A program made the translations under genes and the position numbers. DNA of 64,000 nt from Apteryx mantelli (taxonomy: Eukaryota > Chordata > Aves > Apterygiformes > Apterygidae), in NCBI RefSeq assembly GCF_036417845.1, contig NC_090016.1, forward strand, positions 469,758 through 533,757, in the 5' to 3' direction. The notes below the pieces were generated by a model, which saw only the letters and a list, made by a program, of their open reading frames with translations, was not told where the DNA came from and did not search any database. Position 1 is the first letter of the stretch. Each line of letters begins with the position of its first letter. Positions 44,355 to 56,308 of the stretch are shown in pieces.

Positions 44355-44505
44355 GAGCTGTCCCTGAGGCCTCGTAGGGCCTCGTACAGGCCTCATATAG
44401 GCTCATGCAGGCCTCCACGGGCTTGTATGATCTTGTATGGGCCTCATATGGGCTCATAAAGGCTCGTGCGGGTCTTGTACAGGCTCGTACAGGCCTCTGT
44501 GTCGA
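44355..44505 (+). repeat. Short degenerate repeat, CTCGTACAGGC type
   Basis: About 12 units of 10-14 bp: CTCGTAGGGC, CTCGTACAGGC, CTCATATAGGC, CTTGTATGGGC. No coding sense. Confidence 0.75.
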
Positions 44506-44639
44506 AGGAGCGTTGTCACAGCTGGGAGCTCTGTGGAGATCTGCGGCCGTCCATGGAGGATGAGCTCTGACTTGCAGCGTGGACACAGCTAAGTCCTGGG
44601 GCTGCACTGTATGTGAGCAGGGCTGGGAGGTGGAAGCTG

Positions 44640-45760
44640 GTTTTGCCCTAGGCGGTTAATGGTGTCATTGTCTGTGGCTGTTTGCCCACGGAGCTGAGAG
44701 GACCAAAAATATTAATGGTCTGTAACAGAGATGAATTAGCGCTTGCGGTGTTTCAGGTAGGTTCAGTGGAAGTGCAGCTTAGTGCAATCCTGTGGGTGAT
44801 TCTTGCACATGCTCACATTTGAATGGTGGCTAAAACCAAATCTATAAACAGCAATTGTAACGTGATTCTCATGCGTGTCTTCCTGCTCTGCTGCCCTTCT
44901 AAATGAAGGGGAAACTTCTTAAACTGTGGGCAAAACCCCTTGGCTTCTCTGTACTGTTCTCATGCTCATGGGTGCTTTGGTGTTTCTTGCTTAAAGCTGA
45001 GGGTTTGAAGTTTTTCACTTAAGGTTTATTGTTTAGTTTGTTGTTGAGGGTTTCTCACTCAGGGGTTGTGGTTTACTACTTTATTTTGTGGGGCTCAGTC
45101 TTTATCAGTCAGAGTTTACAGTTTGCTCATTTAGCAATCAGGGCGCAGAATTTAAAATCCAACCTCATCCATAAATTTTAAAGCCTTGGCAACCATTTGG
45201 GCTCCAAGATTTGCAGTTTGTCACTTAGGGTGCAGGGCTTACTGATAAATGAAAAGGGCTAAATCCTTAAATAATAAACCGTAAGCCCTGAAGCCTAAGC
45301 AGCAGGCTGCGAACCCTCCTTTGGGGTTTGTAACCTTCCCCTGTACCCAGCGTTCAGCTCTGTGCGCTGACCTGAGGTCTGGGTTTCATGCGGCGCAGGC
45401 CCATCACATCGAGACTGGCGATGTGACGGGTGAGCTGAGTGCTGTGAAAGCGTACTGCAGGGCTCTAGTCTGGGGTAGGGCAGAAGTGCAGACAGGCAAG
45501 GTCAGGTGTTTTCCTCTCAACTCTCAGAGCTGGATCCTATCCCTGAAGGAAAAAGCAGAGGGGGTAGGCTGTCGGCTACTCAGACACCTGCCACATCAAG
45601 GCCAGCAGCAGGAGCCGACCCTTCCCTGATGGATGGATGAACACTGGTGCGGTCATGACTCTGCAGGTGTCACAGGGTAAGGAGAAGTATGCTGGCACTG
45701 AGCCCCAGGGCAGACTCATGCCCAGGTGTTGTTTCTGCACAGTAAACAATAAATAGTTGC
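44640..45760. other. Unique and weakly repetitive DNA
   Basis: No gene recognised. Around 44990-45290, a degenerate 30-45-bp motif (GGGTTTACAGTTTGTCACTTAGGG type) recurs six or seven times. An AATAAA near 45747 is the only processing-like signal. Confidence 0.5.
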
Positions 45761-45779
45761 TTTATTCTTGGCACTCATG

Positions 45780-46710
45780 TCTGTGGTTCCTGTTGTCGCT
45801 TTGCCTGAAGATGATGCCCAGGGGAGGAGGTTACCCATTGCATCTGGGGTTGGGAGCTGGTCCCCAAGTCACTTGTACTTTGGGGTCCCTGTGGTTCCCA
45901 GGGAACCCAGTGCTGTTCACAGGGCTGAGGGGAATTTCCCTTGCATTGCTTGGACACTTGGGGCTCTTGGGGGTGTTTCCCATCACCCTGGGGGTAGCCA
46001 GGGCCCCCCCAGGGCTTCATGAGGTCCCCAGACTGCTCCCAGATTTGCTTTCAGCACTCAGCAATGTCCCTTGTGTGTCTGGGGATGGGGCCTGTGTGCC
46101 TGGAGCTGGGAGACAGAGTTTCCGTGGGGACGGGGGGAGCCTGCAGGCACCGTCCCATCAGCAGCATCGAGCCCTGTGATGTGCCTTACAGCCCTTTGGT
46201 GTGCACCAAGGCCCTTCATTTGTATTTTGGTTTGTCCCAGAGCCTTGTGTTTGCCCTCTGGTGCCCTCAGGACCCCTCAATTCACATTTTGGGTTGCCCC
46301 CAGGGCCCTCTCTTTGCCCTTTGGTGCCCCCAGAGTCACTCTGTTTGCTCTATCATTGCCTTTTTTTTTACTTTTGTTGCACCCACAGCTCTGGATTTGT
46401 TCTCTTGTCCCCTCAATACTCCCTTTTCCTCTCTGTACACCCCAGGGGTCTCCCCTCAGCTTTCAGCAACCTGCTCTCAGGAGTGGGGGTGCCTCTGCTG
46501 CCCTGGGAGCCCCAGCTGTCTGTGATGGGGCTGATGGCCATTCCCCCTCCCCGGTTCCTGATGGGCTGCAGCTGTGGGCCCTAGGGCTGGGACCAGCCCC
46601 AGGTGGGGCTTGGGGGGGCAGGATGAGCCCCAGGTGGGGCTGGCTGGGATGAGCCCCGGGGGGGGGCAGGATGAGCCCCAGGTGGGGCTGATGGCAACAG
46701 TGGGCACGCA
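45780..46710 (+). repeat. Degenerate tandem DNA, CCCTTTGGTGCCCCCAG type
   Basis: Imperfect units of about 60-70 bp (TTGCCCTCTGGTGCCC / TTGCCCTTTGGTGCCCCCAG) in 46180-46450. Around 46600-46700, about 30-bp units of GCAGGATGAGCCCCAGGTGG. Related weaker copies begin near 45830. Open frames through it look repeat-driven. Confidence 0.6.
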
Positions 46711-46729
46711 CCGGGGTTGGGGCTGCAGT

Positions 46730-47440
46730 TGGGGGAAGCCTGCGCTGGGGCCAGTCTGGGACAATGGAGCTGCCGCCGAGCACCGCCCGCTGGGACCGCA
46801 CGGCAGCTGCATCGCGGAGGAGGTGAGGAGGGCGGGGGTGTCCGCGCTTGGGGCCGCGGGTCCCCCACGTGCCGGGGGTCCCGGCAGACGAGAGCGTCCC
46901 GGGCAACGCGGCACAACCAGGGCGCACCGGGCCGGGAGAAACTGCACCGGGGCTGGGGATGGCGGTGCACCGGGGCAGTGGGGGCCAGCCGAGGACGTGG
47001 TGGGGAAGAGCGGTGCACCGGGGCCATGGAGAGTGGGGAGGGAGGGGGTGCGCCGGGGCTGTGGTGGTGCGGGACGGGGGGCAGATGAAGGGGGGAGCGC
47101 CGGGGCTGTGGTGGGGTTTATTGCGCGGTCGGAGGAGCGGGGGAGGGGGGGGGGTCCTGGGTCAGATAGGGAGCGTGTCAGGGAGGGGGAGGAAGGATCC
47201 CAAGGGAATCTCTGGGGAGGATCGCGGGGGAGGGGGGCGGGGGCAGGGGCAGTGTCGGAGCTGACCCGGGGCCGCTCGCGGTGTCGTGGGAGTCCGGGGC
47301 CGGTGCTGGGGATCGCGGGGCCGCACTCCCGGCTTTGCGGTGGTATCCAGGTCCCGAGGGCGGGCGGAGGGGGGGGATAGGAGCGCGACGGAACGGAATC
47401 GCCAGAGGGTCAAACCTCACGGAACGCTGCAACCACCTCC
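46730..47440 (+). other. CpG-rich, G-rich stretch without a recognised gene
   Basis: Composition resembles a CpG island. It contains GGTGCACCGGGGC-type repeats (46950-47100). A short frame from ATG at 46764 runs to a donor-like GAG/GTGAGG near 46823, but I could not find a following exon. It directly precedes the second promoter-motif array. Confidence 0.4.
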
Positions 47441-47444
47441 CCCA

Positions 47445-47965
47445 CGGCATGCCGGGAGCAGCAGTCTTCCGGCACTGGGTTTCCGGGCGGCCATGTTGTT
47501 TTGCGCTGCAATCTGGGAGCAGCAGTCTTCCGGCACTGGGCTTCCGGGCGGCCATGTTGTTTTGCGCGGCATGCCGGGAGCAGCAGTCTTCCGGCACTGG
47601 GCTTCCGGGCGGCCATGTTGTTTTGCGCGGCATGCCGGGAGCAGCAGTCTTCCGGCACTGGGCTTCCGGGCGGCCATGTTGTTTTGCGCGGCATGCCGGG
47701 AGCAGCAGTCTTCCGTCACTGGGCTTCCGGCCGGCCATTTTAGCCTGCACGGCACGCTGGGAGGTATAGTCTTTTGGCAATGGTTTTCCCGGTGGCCGTT
47801 TTGTTCTGCAGGGCATGCCGGGAGGTGCAGTCTTCCCGTCTTGGGCTTCTGGGAGACCATGTTGAGCCTCTCGAGGCGGCAGGAGGTGCAGTTCTCTGTC
47901 GGCGGGGTTCCCAGCAGCCGTTTGCGTTGTGCTCTGTGGCAGGCCAGGAGCTGTAGTTCCAGGTG
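47445..47965 (-). repeat. Promoter-motif satellite, second array (61-bp unit)
   Basis: Five near-identical 61-bp units (GCAGTC at 47461, 47522, 47583, 47644 and 47705), then three diverged copies to about 47960. Each unit contains GCATGCCGGGAG, CTTCCGGG (an ETS core on the other strand) and GCCATGTTG (YY1-like CCATNTT). The third diverged copy region keeps CTGTAGTTCC. Confidence 0.9.
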
Positions 47966-47969
47966 CCTG

Positions 47970-49390
47970 TGCCTTCTCCGCCCTGCAGCAGTGGCCCGCT
48001 GTGTCTGTTCCTTACCAGATATGTGCCGTTCATGCGTGAGTCCCCGTAGGTCATTGGGGACAGTGGAATTTCTCTATTTTTCCCTCGTACATGGCAGGAA
48101 GTGTTTTTTATCTCTGGCGTGACCAGGCAAGGTTGGCCCCAGGGGCTGGGGCTGTCCCTTTTGGCAATGGGGAGGGCAAGGAGAGTGTGAGGGGCTGTGC
48201 GGACTCCTGGTAGTCATTGCTTTGCTAAGGACTGGGGCTAGTTAGGCCTCAGCTATGAGGAGCGGCAGTGCTGGGAGGGCTCAGTGCAGAGCTGTCCTGT
48301 TATGCAGCACAAGGGAAAGTCCTCAAGGAAATGCGGCCAGCACTGTTTCTCTCCAAGGACCCTAGAACAGCCTGAGAGACCCTGGAACAGCCACAGGCAC
48401 CCCACAGCAGCCCCAGGGACACCGTGTCACTGCCTCCCAAGGTCATTGCATTCAGGTACCTTTAACTATGTGGAAAGAGCCTGCAGGAGGCCTGGGCATG
48501 GATACAGAGAATCTCCAGTTGCCTCTAAGGACCTGGAACTATAAATATTTTCTTTACAAAGGCGCGATCTCTTTGATACCTTGCTGCTGCTTCTGTGTTG
48601 CTCGGTGCCCAGGTCTACTACATTCAGAGCCACCCTTCTTGCTGCCCTCTGCTCTGTCTCAGCTGCTGGCCAGATGAAAAGGGGTGTGCGGCTAAGCACT
48701 AGGCCAGGGTGTCTCGGCTGCCTGCTATAGGACAAACAGGAAGGGGAATCGGTGACAGGAAATGAAAGTACATGTGGATGAGAAACAGCTGCTTTAGAGG
48801 ACTAAGATGCAACTGAGATGCAACAGGGGCAACTGAGAAGAGTGGAAGTAACAGTGGAAAATGGTGATGAGGAAGGTGTGTTATTAGAGGCAGTACAGTG
48901 GAGAAGAGAGGGAAAAATTGCTCCTATGATGAAATAAAAACTGTGCTTAAGAGATATTTGCTTTTGCTCTTCAGGTTATGAATGTGCATGACTTCCTGAG
49001 AACTGTTCTGAGCATGTGGTGTTGCGGGTCACGCCTGCCTGGGCAGCGGTCCCCAACTTGTCTGCCAAGACTACACAACAGCTGACAGCTGCTTGTGAAG
49101 TGAAAGCAAAGGCCAACTTCTCAGAGGTAAGAGGCAGGGTCCAAGCAGGAAGATTATGGGGGGTGAGTTAATGCCCCAGAATCTTCAGTTTTCCCCGTTG
49201 TCTCTCCAGGACTCACACATTTACTTCCTAGTTCCCTCAGCACCTATCCATTTGCCTTTAGGTGTGCTCCAAGGCACTGCATTTGTTCTCTTGTCCCTGA
49301 AGAAGTCTTTGTTTCTGTCTAGATCCTGCAAGATTACAAGAATCCCTCTGGAGCCCTTCTTCATGCGCTGGAGCCCTCTGTCAGCCATCC
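47970..49390. other. Non-repetitive DNA, no gene recognised
   Basis: Ordinary composition, short frames only. Possible processing signal GAAATAAAA near 48940 and donor-like AGAG/GTAAGA near 49130. Nothing conserved recognised. Confidence 0.4.
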
Positions 49391-49399
49391 GGCCCCTTT

Positions 49400-51150
49400 A
49401 GCAGCCCTCTGTTCTGCTTTGGCCCCCTCCTTTGGCCTTTTAGTTTCCACCCGCAGACCTCTCTTGGCCCTTTAGACCCCTTAGCACCACTCTAGTCCCC
49501 TCGGAACCCTTCCAAAGGCCTTTGTCATGCCCCAAAGCTGTCTTCTGGCCCTCGAGTCCCCTTAGGACCTGTCTAGTCCCCTCAGAACTCCTCTGGAGGC
49601 CTTTGTTGTGCCCCGGAGCCCTCTTTTGGCCATTCACTTCCCACAGGACCTCTTCTGTCCCCTCAGAGCACCTCTTTCTTGTTCTCTTCTTGTTCTCATC
49701 TCTTTAGTCTTTCTTGTTACCCAGTTTTCATTTTTTGTTCATCTAGTCCCATTAGGAGTACTCTAGTGTGTTCTGGACTACACTTTGGGCCTTCCTTGCT
49801 TCCCAGAGCTGTATCTTGGCACTCTAGATCCCTTAGTACCTCTCCAGTCCCTTCAGAATTCCTCTGGAGCCCTTCTTCATGCCCGGTAGCCCTCTGTTGG
49901 CCTTCTAGCCCCTTTAAGCAGCCCTCTGTTCTGCTTTGGCCCCTCCTTCGGCCTTTTAGTTTCCCTGCAGACCTCAGTTGGCCCTCTAGAGCTGTTAGCG
50001 CCACTCTAGTCCCCTCAGAACCCCTTCCAAAGGCCTTTGTCATGCCCCAAAGCTGTCTTGTGGCCCTCGAGTCCCCTTAGGACCCATCTAGTCTGCTCAG
50101 AACCCTTCCCCACATCTTTGTTGTGCCCCAGAGCCCTCTTTTGGCCATCCACTTCCCATAGGACCTCTTCTGTCCCCTCAGAGCAGCTCCGGAGATCTTT
50201 CTTGTTGCCCTGTTTTTATGTCTTGGCCATGTAGTCTCCTTAGGAGCCCTCTGGTCTGCTCAGAACCCCTTGTGGGGTGCTTGTGCCCCAGAGCTGTCTG
50301 CTGTCGCCCCCCTCCCCCCCCCAGCCCCCTTCAGAACCCTCTAGTCTCCTCAGAAGCCTTCCAGGTTTCTTCCTTGTTCCCCAGAGTGATGTTTTCTCCA
50401 TGTAGAGCGCTTAGCACCCCACTAGTGCATTCTGGACTACTCTTTCAGCTTCCTTCTGCCCCAGAGCTCTATCTTGGCCCTCTAGACCCCTTAGGACCCC
50501 TCTTGTTCCCCCAGAACCCCTCTGGAGACCTTGGTTGTGCCCCAGAGCTGTCTTCTGGCCCTCCACACCCTGCAGAACCTCTCTTGTCCCCTCAGACCGC
50601 CTCCGCAGGTCTTCCTTGCTCCCCAGTTTTTACTTTTTTGGCCGTCTAGTCCCCCTAGGACCCCTCCAGGGTGTTCCAGACTACTCTTTTGGCCTTTCTT
50701 GTTCCCAAGAGCTGTCTTTTGGCTCTCTAGCTCCTTTAGGACTTCTGTAGCGTTCTCAGAATTGTTCCCGAGGCCTTTTTTTATGCCCTAGAGTGCTCTT
50801 TTCATCGTTCAGTTGCCTGGGCACCCCTGTTTTCCTCTGGGCCCCTTGGGAGGCCTTGGTTGTCTTCTTCTGGCTTCTTTTAGTTGCTCTCTAGTCTCCA
50901 TAAGAGATGTTTAATCTGTTATGGATTCCTCTTTAGAGCTTTGTTGTTCTGCACAGATCTCTGTCCTGTAGAGCCCTGAGGAAGCCCTTTATTTTACTCT
51001 GGACTATTCTTTCAGCCTTCCTTTTGTTCCCAAGCTCTGTTTTGGCCCTTTAGACCTTGTAGGACCCCTCTAGTGCCTTCAGAATCCCTTCTGGAAGCCT
51101 TTTTTGTGCCCTAGAGCCCTGTGTTGGTTCTCCAGTCCTCTTAGCACCCC
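49400..51150 (+). repeat. Satellite array with a period of about 80 bp
   Basis: Roughly 20 degenerate units: TAGTCCCCTTAGGACC, TAGTCCCCTCAGAACC, CCTCTGGAGGCCTTTG, then TTGTGCCCCAGAGC and TGTCTTCTGGCCC. The two TAGTCCCCT halves within a unit are themselves related at about 20 bp, showing an inner duplication. Apparent Ser/Pro/Leu-rich open frames are artefacts. Confidence 0.88.
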
Positions 51151-51159
51151 TCTTGTCTC

Positions 51160-52760
51160 CTTGCATGTCTCATTCATCTAGAGAAACAGAGCTCGTGTTC
51201 CCCTGGAGATCTACCCATTCCACCCACCGCCCGCTTTTTTCTAATTGCTCTAGGTACTATATAGGGAGCATCTCTCTTTGGAAGTACTCACATTACAGAA
51301 GCATGCTTGTTCCAGGAGTTTATTTTGATATCTTGCTTTACCCTACAGGAAGTGCTGACCTGTTAGAACAGCTGTACTATCTGCAGGCCTGAACCAATCA
51401 CAGGAGTGTGGTATAGTGTGTGCCCTTTATAGGTTATGTGGAACGTTGTAGCTTTCTTCCTAAGCATAAGTAGAATTGATTTCTAGTTTTTAATGCAAAG
51501 GCTAGTGTAGTTAGGGTAAAAAGAGAACATACCTCCTGATATTATGGATACAGTACATGAAGTCTCAGTAACCAAGTAGATGGTCTGCTTCATCAAAGAG
51601 GTCTGTTTATCCTTTCTGTGCTCTCCATTCTAGATACCGAGCGGAAGAAAAAGCCTTGCTTCTGCCTAGCCCTATGTATTTATGGCTGCCAGTGGTTTGC
51701 CCCTCCCCTTCCAAGGGCTTGTGGGTGGGTCAGTGGGTGGGGTTAGGGTTACATAAAGCCAGGGTCTGGGGCCAGGGAGTTCATTCTGCTTTTGTTCTCC
51801 TATGGGAGCAGTGGTCTGGAATTGCCTTGGCAAATAACAGAATTTGAGGAAGTAAAGCTACCCAAGGAAGATTTACTGCTGCATTTGGAGAAGCAAAGGT
51901 CATTCCTTGAGGTAAGAGCAAGGGGATGGCTCAAGCTGGAGCTGTGAGCATGCCAGAAAGCTGCTTATGGTAGACAGTTTTTTTCTTGGGTCAGTATCTC
52001 GGTGTGGGGTGTTCAGGGTTGGAAGAGGGCTTTTGAGTCTCCAGTTGTATCTTCTGTTACCTGTCAGTATTGTTTTCTGGTGTTTCTGTGTTTACCGTGG
52101 AAGGGATGCGGCTTCATCACTGGACTCTTTCAAGAGGATCACACTTGAGGAATTGTTTGTCCCTCTCCTGGACTGCAGACAAGAGGAGACAGCAGAGGTC
52201 CTGGGAAAACATTTCCTCCTACATTTACACCCTAGAGGGGTGTGTGTGCGTTTTTGTTTGTTTGTTTTTGTAGCATTTCCAGTAATTGGGATGTGCGTGA
52301 GGTATCGCTCTCACCAGCTAGTCTGGTTTCTGGCTCGCTTGCTGGATGTTTTGCTGCTCCTCAGAAATATTGTCACCCCTGTTCAGGGAGAAACTGTGTG
52401 GGATTTTTTGTGGTATGTAGACTTGTAGAAGAGTCCCGACTTTATCTGAAGAGGGAAGGAAGCGTCCTCCCACCCTGCAAGTGCAGTATGATGAGAAAAG
52501 AAATCACATCATTGGACTCCAAACACAACTGTAAGCGCATGTGCCCCAAAGGGTCAGAAACTATCCTGCACACAACTAACGAGCTCATCTCTTTTCCTGC
52601 CCAAGCCTTGGCGCTGAGAGGGAAGAAACTGCTGGACTTCTCTGGACCACGAGGAACCATCGGCAGTCTTGCCTGCCGACTCCTCTGTTACGTCCGTGCC
52701 CCTGAACCCACTGCCACGTGCTCTTTTGTGGCTCTGCTTCTGACCCCTACCCTGGCTTCT
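51160..52760 (+). other. Unique DNA before the macrosatellite, with a possible promoter and first exon
   Basis: No protein recognised. Near 51740 the sequence has GGGGTTAGGGTTACATAAAG (TATA-like), followed about 30 bp later by GGGAGTTCATTCTGC. A donor CTTGAG/GTAAGA is at about 51910. These could form the promoter and first exon of a transcript running into the repeats at 52770. A (TTTG)n run lies near 52255. Confidence 0.35.
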
Positions 52761-55024
52761 GGGGCTGTATGCTTTACTTTTTCAGGTAGCGTGTGGGCCT
52801 TTTCCAGGAATGGTTGAGGATTTCAGGTGAGGTAGAATGGGCGATCAGAATGGTGTTTTAGTTGTTGTAGGGCCGGTCAGTGCTGCCTGGCAGCATAGAA
52901 ACTTTGTTTTGGTTTTCCAGGTGCCGTGGGTGTCCCTCCAGCCTCAATATTGGAGTTTAGAATTGGCACGGCGCAGGCGAGCGGAGCGCCCGTGGGGCTT
53001 TGACGGAGGGCGCTCTTGCGGACAAGACCGGAGCCGACCGGCCCGGGGTGACCGCTCGCGCTCCAGTTTGGCAGGCGATGATGGCAAACGAGGTGACCGG
53101 AGGAAGATCAGAGAGGATGCGGCTGCCATTGAGGATGCCTGTTGAGGATGGATGGTGACCCAGAGCACTGCAGAAGCTAAGTTGAGGGGCCACGGGTGTT
53201 GGTGTGTCTCGGCTGTGCGTGCGCTGACATAGCGTAGTATGGGCTCTTCCGGATGAGTGCTGTGAGGCAGACAGTGGGTGTGCGTGGCCGAAGGTGAGGG
53301 TGTGCTAGGCAGGGCAGCTCCAGCCTGTCTGTGTTGTTGCGTAGTCTATGTGGCGTGTGTTGTAGCTGTGCTATCTTTTGCTCGGGTCTTGACGCTGCTC
53401 TGCTCCTTTGTGCTCAAGGAGCACAGTCCACGCTGCGCAGCACTAGCGCGGTAGGCATCCGTTGTCTTTTGCTTGGCCTGACTCATCAGCTTTGTGCCAA
53501 TGGATCGTGTCTCTTTCTGTGCAGTCAGCTAAAAGCGGCGGTCTGTCGCGCTGGCTTTGCATCGTAGCCATTTGTTGCCGGTCATCTTTGCGGCCATCTT
53601 TGAGATCTTGTCGGCCATTCTTCTTCCGTGTGTTTCTGGCGTTCTTTCAGGGTTTTCTTCCCTGCGTTGTCATGAACTCAGGTCTTTCTTGCCGGCCTCT
53701 TCTGCATCAATATTCTCGACTTTGCCAGCCCCTTTCCATCACGGGCGGTGGCGTTTGACTCTCTTCTGGGCTCGTCCAGAGCATCGGAGCCGCACGGTTG
53801 TGGCATCGTAGGGCTTTCTGGCCGGCAGCGTCTTATGCGTGGGAATAGTTCTTTTTGCGTAGGGCTTTCCTCCATGTTTGTGTCTGATATTTGCGTGTAT
53901 GTCTGTCTGTGTGGGGCTGGAGCTGCCTTGCTTGTGGGTGTTAGCAATGGTAGCGTGCAGAGTGTGGCAGCGATGAACTGGAATGGTGATTGGTCAGCTT
54001 CTGCGTGCACCTTATGTTGTTTTTTTTGTAGATGTGGTGCAGCATTCCCAGCGGGCCCGAGGGAGATGGAGGAAGAAAGGGTCACGCCCCTAGGAAGGTG
54101 AGCTAGAGATTTGTTGCTGGAAGCGGAGTGTTGCGGTCAGCGGTTCTCTGGTTAATTTTTGCTTTGTGCTTGTAGGTGTGGAGCAACGTGGAGAGCGGGT
54201 CGCTTGCGTGCGGGAGGAGCACGGCAAGGTGAGCGTCGGTCTGAGAGCGGAAGTAGAGCCTGGCATAGGGCTGTTGTCTCGTTGGCGCTGTCCGCGTCGC
54301 CCACCGCCGTTCTGGTTTTACAGGTGCGTGGCAGGCCTCGGCCTGGCGACCCGTAGCGTGGCGGTCGGGATGGGCGAGCAGAGCAGGTGGAGGTGTGGGA
54401 GCAAATGCTTGATGTGGGTGGGCTGTGGTTTTGCAGGCGTGACCCGAGCGTTTGCTTTGTTTGTGTTTGAGGTTTTGCAGGAAGTTGCAGAGAGGCGAAG
54501 TCGAGCGCTGACAAGAGCCTGAGCAGGTGAGAGGGGGAGCTTGTCGGGTGCGAGGTTTATTGTGCGGTGGGTGGTGTTGGGCTGCCTGTCGGTGATGTCT
54601 TTTGCTCTGCTTTTTCAGGTACCGTGTGGGCCTTTCCCTGGCATGGCTGAGGATGTCAGGTGAGCGGATTGGTGTTGGGTATTGTAGGGCTGGTGAGCAC
54701 TGCCTGGCAGAGGAGTAATTTTGTTTTGTTGTTTCCAGGTGCTGTGGGCTCCCCCCAGCCACAGTGTTGGAGTTTGGGATTGGCGCAGTGCAGGTAAGCG
54801 GAGTGCCCATGGCACTTTGTGAAGGGTATTTTTGTGGATGAGGCTGGAGCTGCCTGGCCTGGGGGTGACCGCTTGTGCTCTGGTTTCACAGATGATGGCG
54901 AATGAGGTGACCGGAGGAAGATCAGAGAGGATGCAGCTGCCATTGAGGATGTGTTTTGAAGACAGATGGTGACCCAGAGCACTGTAGAAGCTAAGTTGAG
55001 AGGCCAGGGGTGTTGGTGTGTCTT

Positions 55025-55025
55025 G

Positions 55026-55076
<51 letters not shown>
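55025..55076 (+). repeat. TG microsatellites of the macrosatellite
   Basis: (TG)n of about 25 units here, with homologous runs at 56239-56278 and 58978-59022 and a short one near 61165. All sit at the same place in the unit; run length varies between copies and the first unit has almost none. Confidence 0.9.
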
Positions 55077-55942
55077 ACAGTGAGTGTGGTGTGGATGGCT
55101 CTTCTGGATGAGTGCTGTGTGTGAGGCAGAGGCGGTGGGTGTGCATGGCAGAAGGTGAGGGTGTGCTAGGCAGGGCAGCTCCAGCCTCTGTCTGTGTTGT
55201 TGTGTAGTCTGTGGTGTGTGTTGTAGCTGTGCTATCTCTTGCTCAGGTCTTGATGTTGCTCTTGTTCTTTGTGCTCAAGGAGCACAGCCCACACTGTACA
55301 GCACTAGCGCGGTAGGCATCCGTTGTCTTTTGCCTGGCCTGACTCATCAGCTTTGTGCCAATGGATGGCGTCTTGTTCCGTGCAGCCAGCTAAAAGGGGC
55401 CGTCCGTCGCTCCGTCTTTGCATCGCGGCCGTTTGCGGCCGGTCATCTCCGCGGCCCTCATCGAGGCCTCGTCGGCCGCTCCTCTTCCGAGGCCGCCCTC
55501 GTTTTGCGTCTTCCCGGCCTCCTTTCAGGGTTTTCTTCCCTGCATTGTCACGTCCTTAGGTCTTTCTCGCCGGCCTCTTCCGCATCGATCTGCCTGGCTT
55601 TGCCGGGCCCTTTCCGTCACGGGCAGTGGTGTTTGACTCTCTTCTGGGCTCGCCCAGAGCATCAGAACCATGCAGCTGTGGCCTTATAGGGCTTTTTGGC
55701 TGGCAGTGTCTTATGCGTAGGAATAGTTCTTTCTGTGTAGGGCTTTCCTTCATGTCTGTGTCTGTGTCTGATGTGTCTGTCTGTCTGTGTGGGGCTGGAG
55801 CTGCCTTGGCTGTGGGTGTTAGCTATGGTAGTGTGCAGGGGAGAGTAGTGCTGGCCTGGAACGTTGACTGGTGTTGGGTGTTGTGGGGTTGGTGAGCGTT
55901 GCCTGGCAGAGGAGAAATTTTGTTTTGTTTTGTTTTTTGCAG

Positions 55943-55998
55943 GTGCCGTGGGTGCCCCCCCAGCCACAATGTTGGAGTTTGGGATTGGCGCAGTGCAG
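55943..55998 (+). other. Splice-site-flanked 56-bp cassette (representative, macrosatellite unit 3)
   Basis: Preceded by TTTTGTTTTTTGCAG and followed by GTGAGC, so it has the form of an internal exon. Equivalents with the same borders lie near 52921, 54740, 58695 and 60868. A second cassette starts at 56100 after CTGTTTTGGCAG. Exon status is inference; the frames differ between copies. Confidence 0.4.
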
Positions 55999-56236
55999 GT
56001 GAGCGCAATGCCAGCGGGGCTTTGGTGTGGAGGGTGCTCTTGCGGGCGAGGCTGGAGCTGACCGGCGTGGGGGTGACCGCTTGTGCTCTGTTTTGGCAGG
56101 TGATGAAGGCGAATGTGGTGACCGGAGGAAGATCGGAGAGGATGCGGCTGCCATTGAGGATGCCTGTTGAGGATGGATGGTGACCCAGAGCACTGCAGAA
56201 GCTAAGTTGAGTGGCAAAGGGTGTTGGTGTGTCTTG

Positions 56237-56278
<42 letters not shown>

Positions 56279-56308
56279 CGCTGACAGTGAGTGTAGTGTG
56301 GAGGGCTT

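Noticed and set aside
44995-45290. TTTAGGGTT-like words suggesting telomeric repeats
   Set aside because: They are irregular 30-45-bp degenerate units, not TTAGGG arrays. A single TTAGGG-like word near 51744 is also isolated.
46764-46823. Possible first coding exon in a CpG-rich stretch
   Set aside because: Reasonable start and donor, but no downstream exon or recognisable peptide; too little to call a gene.
52242-52817. 191-aa plus-strand frame before the macrosatellite
   Set aside because: Not similar to any family I know and crosses a (TTTG)n run and splice-like borders.
55216-55689. 157-aa frame in macrosatellite unit 2 and its equivalents
   Set aside because: Homologous frames in other units differ by frameshifts and length, so coding constraint is unlikely.
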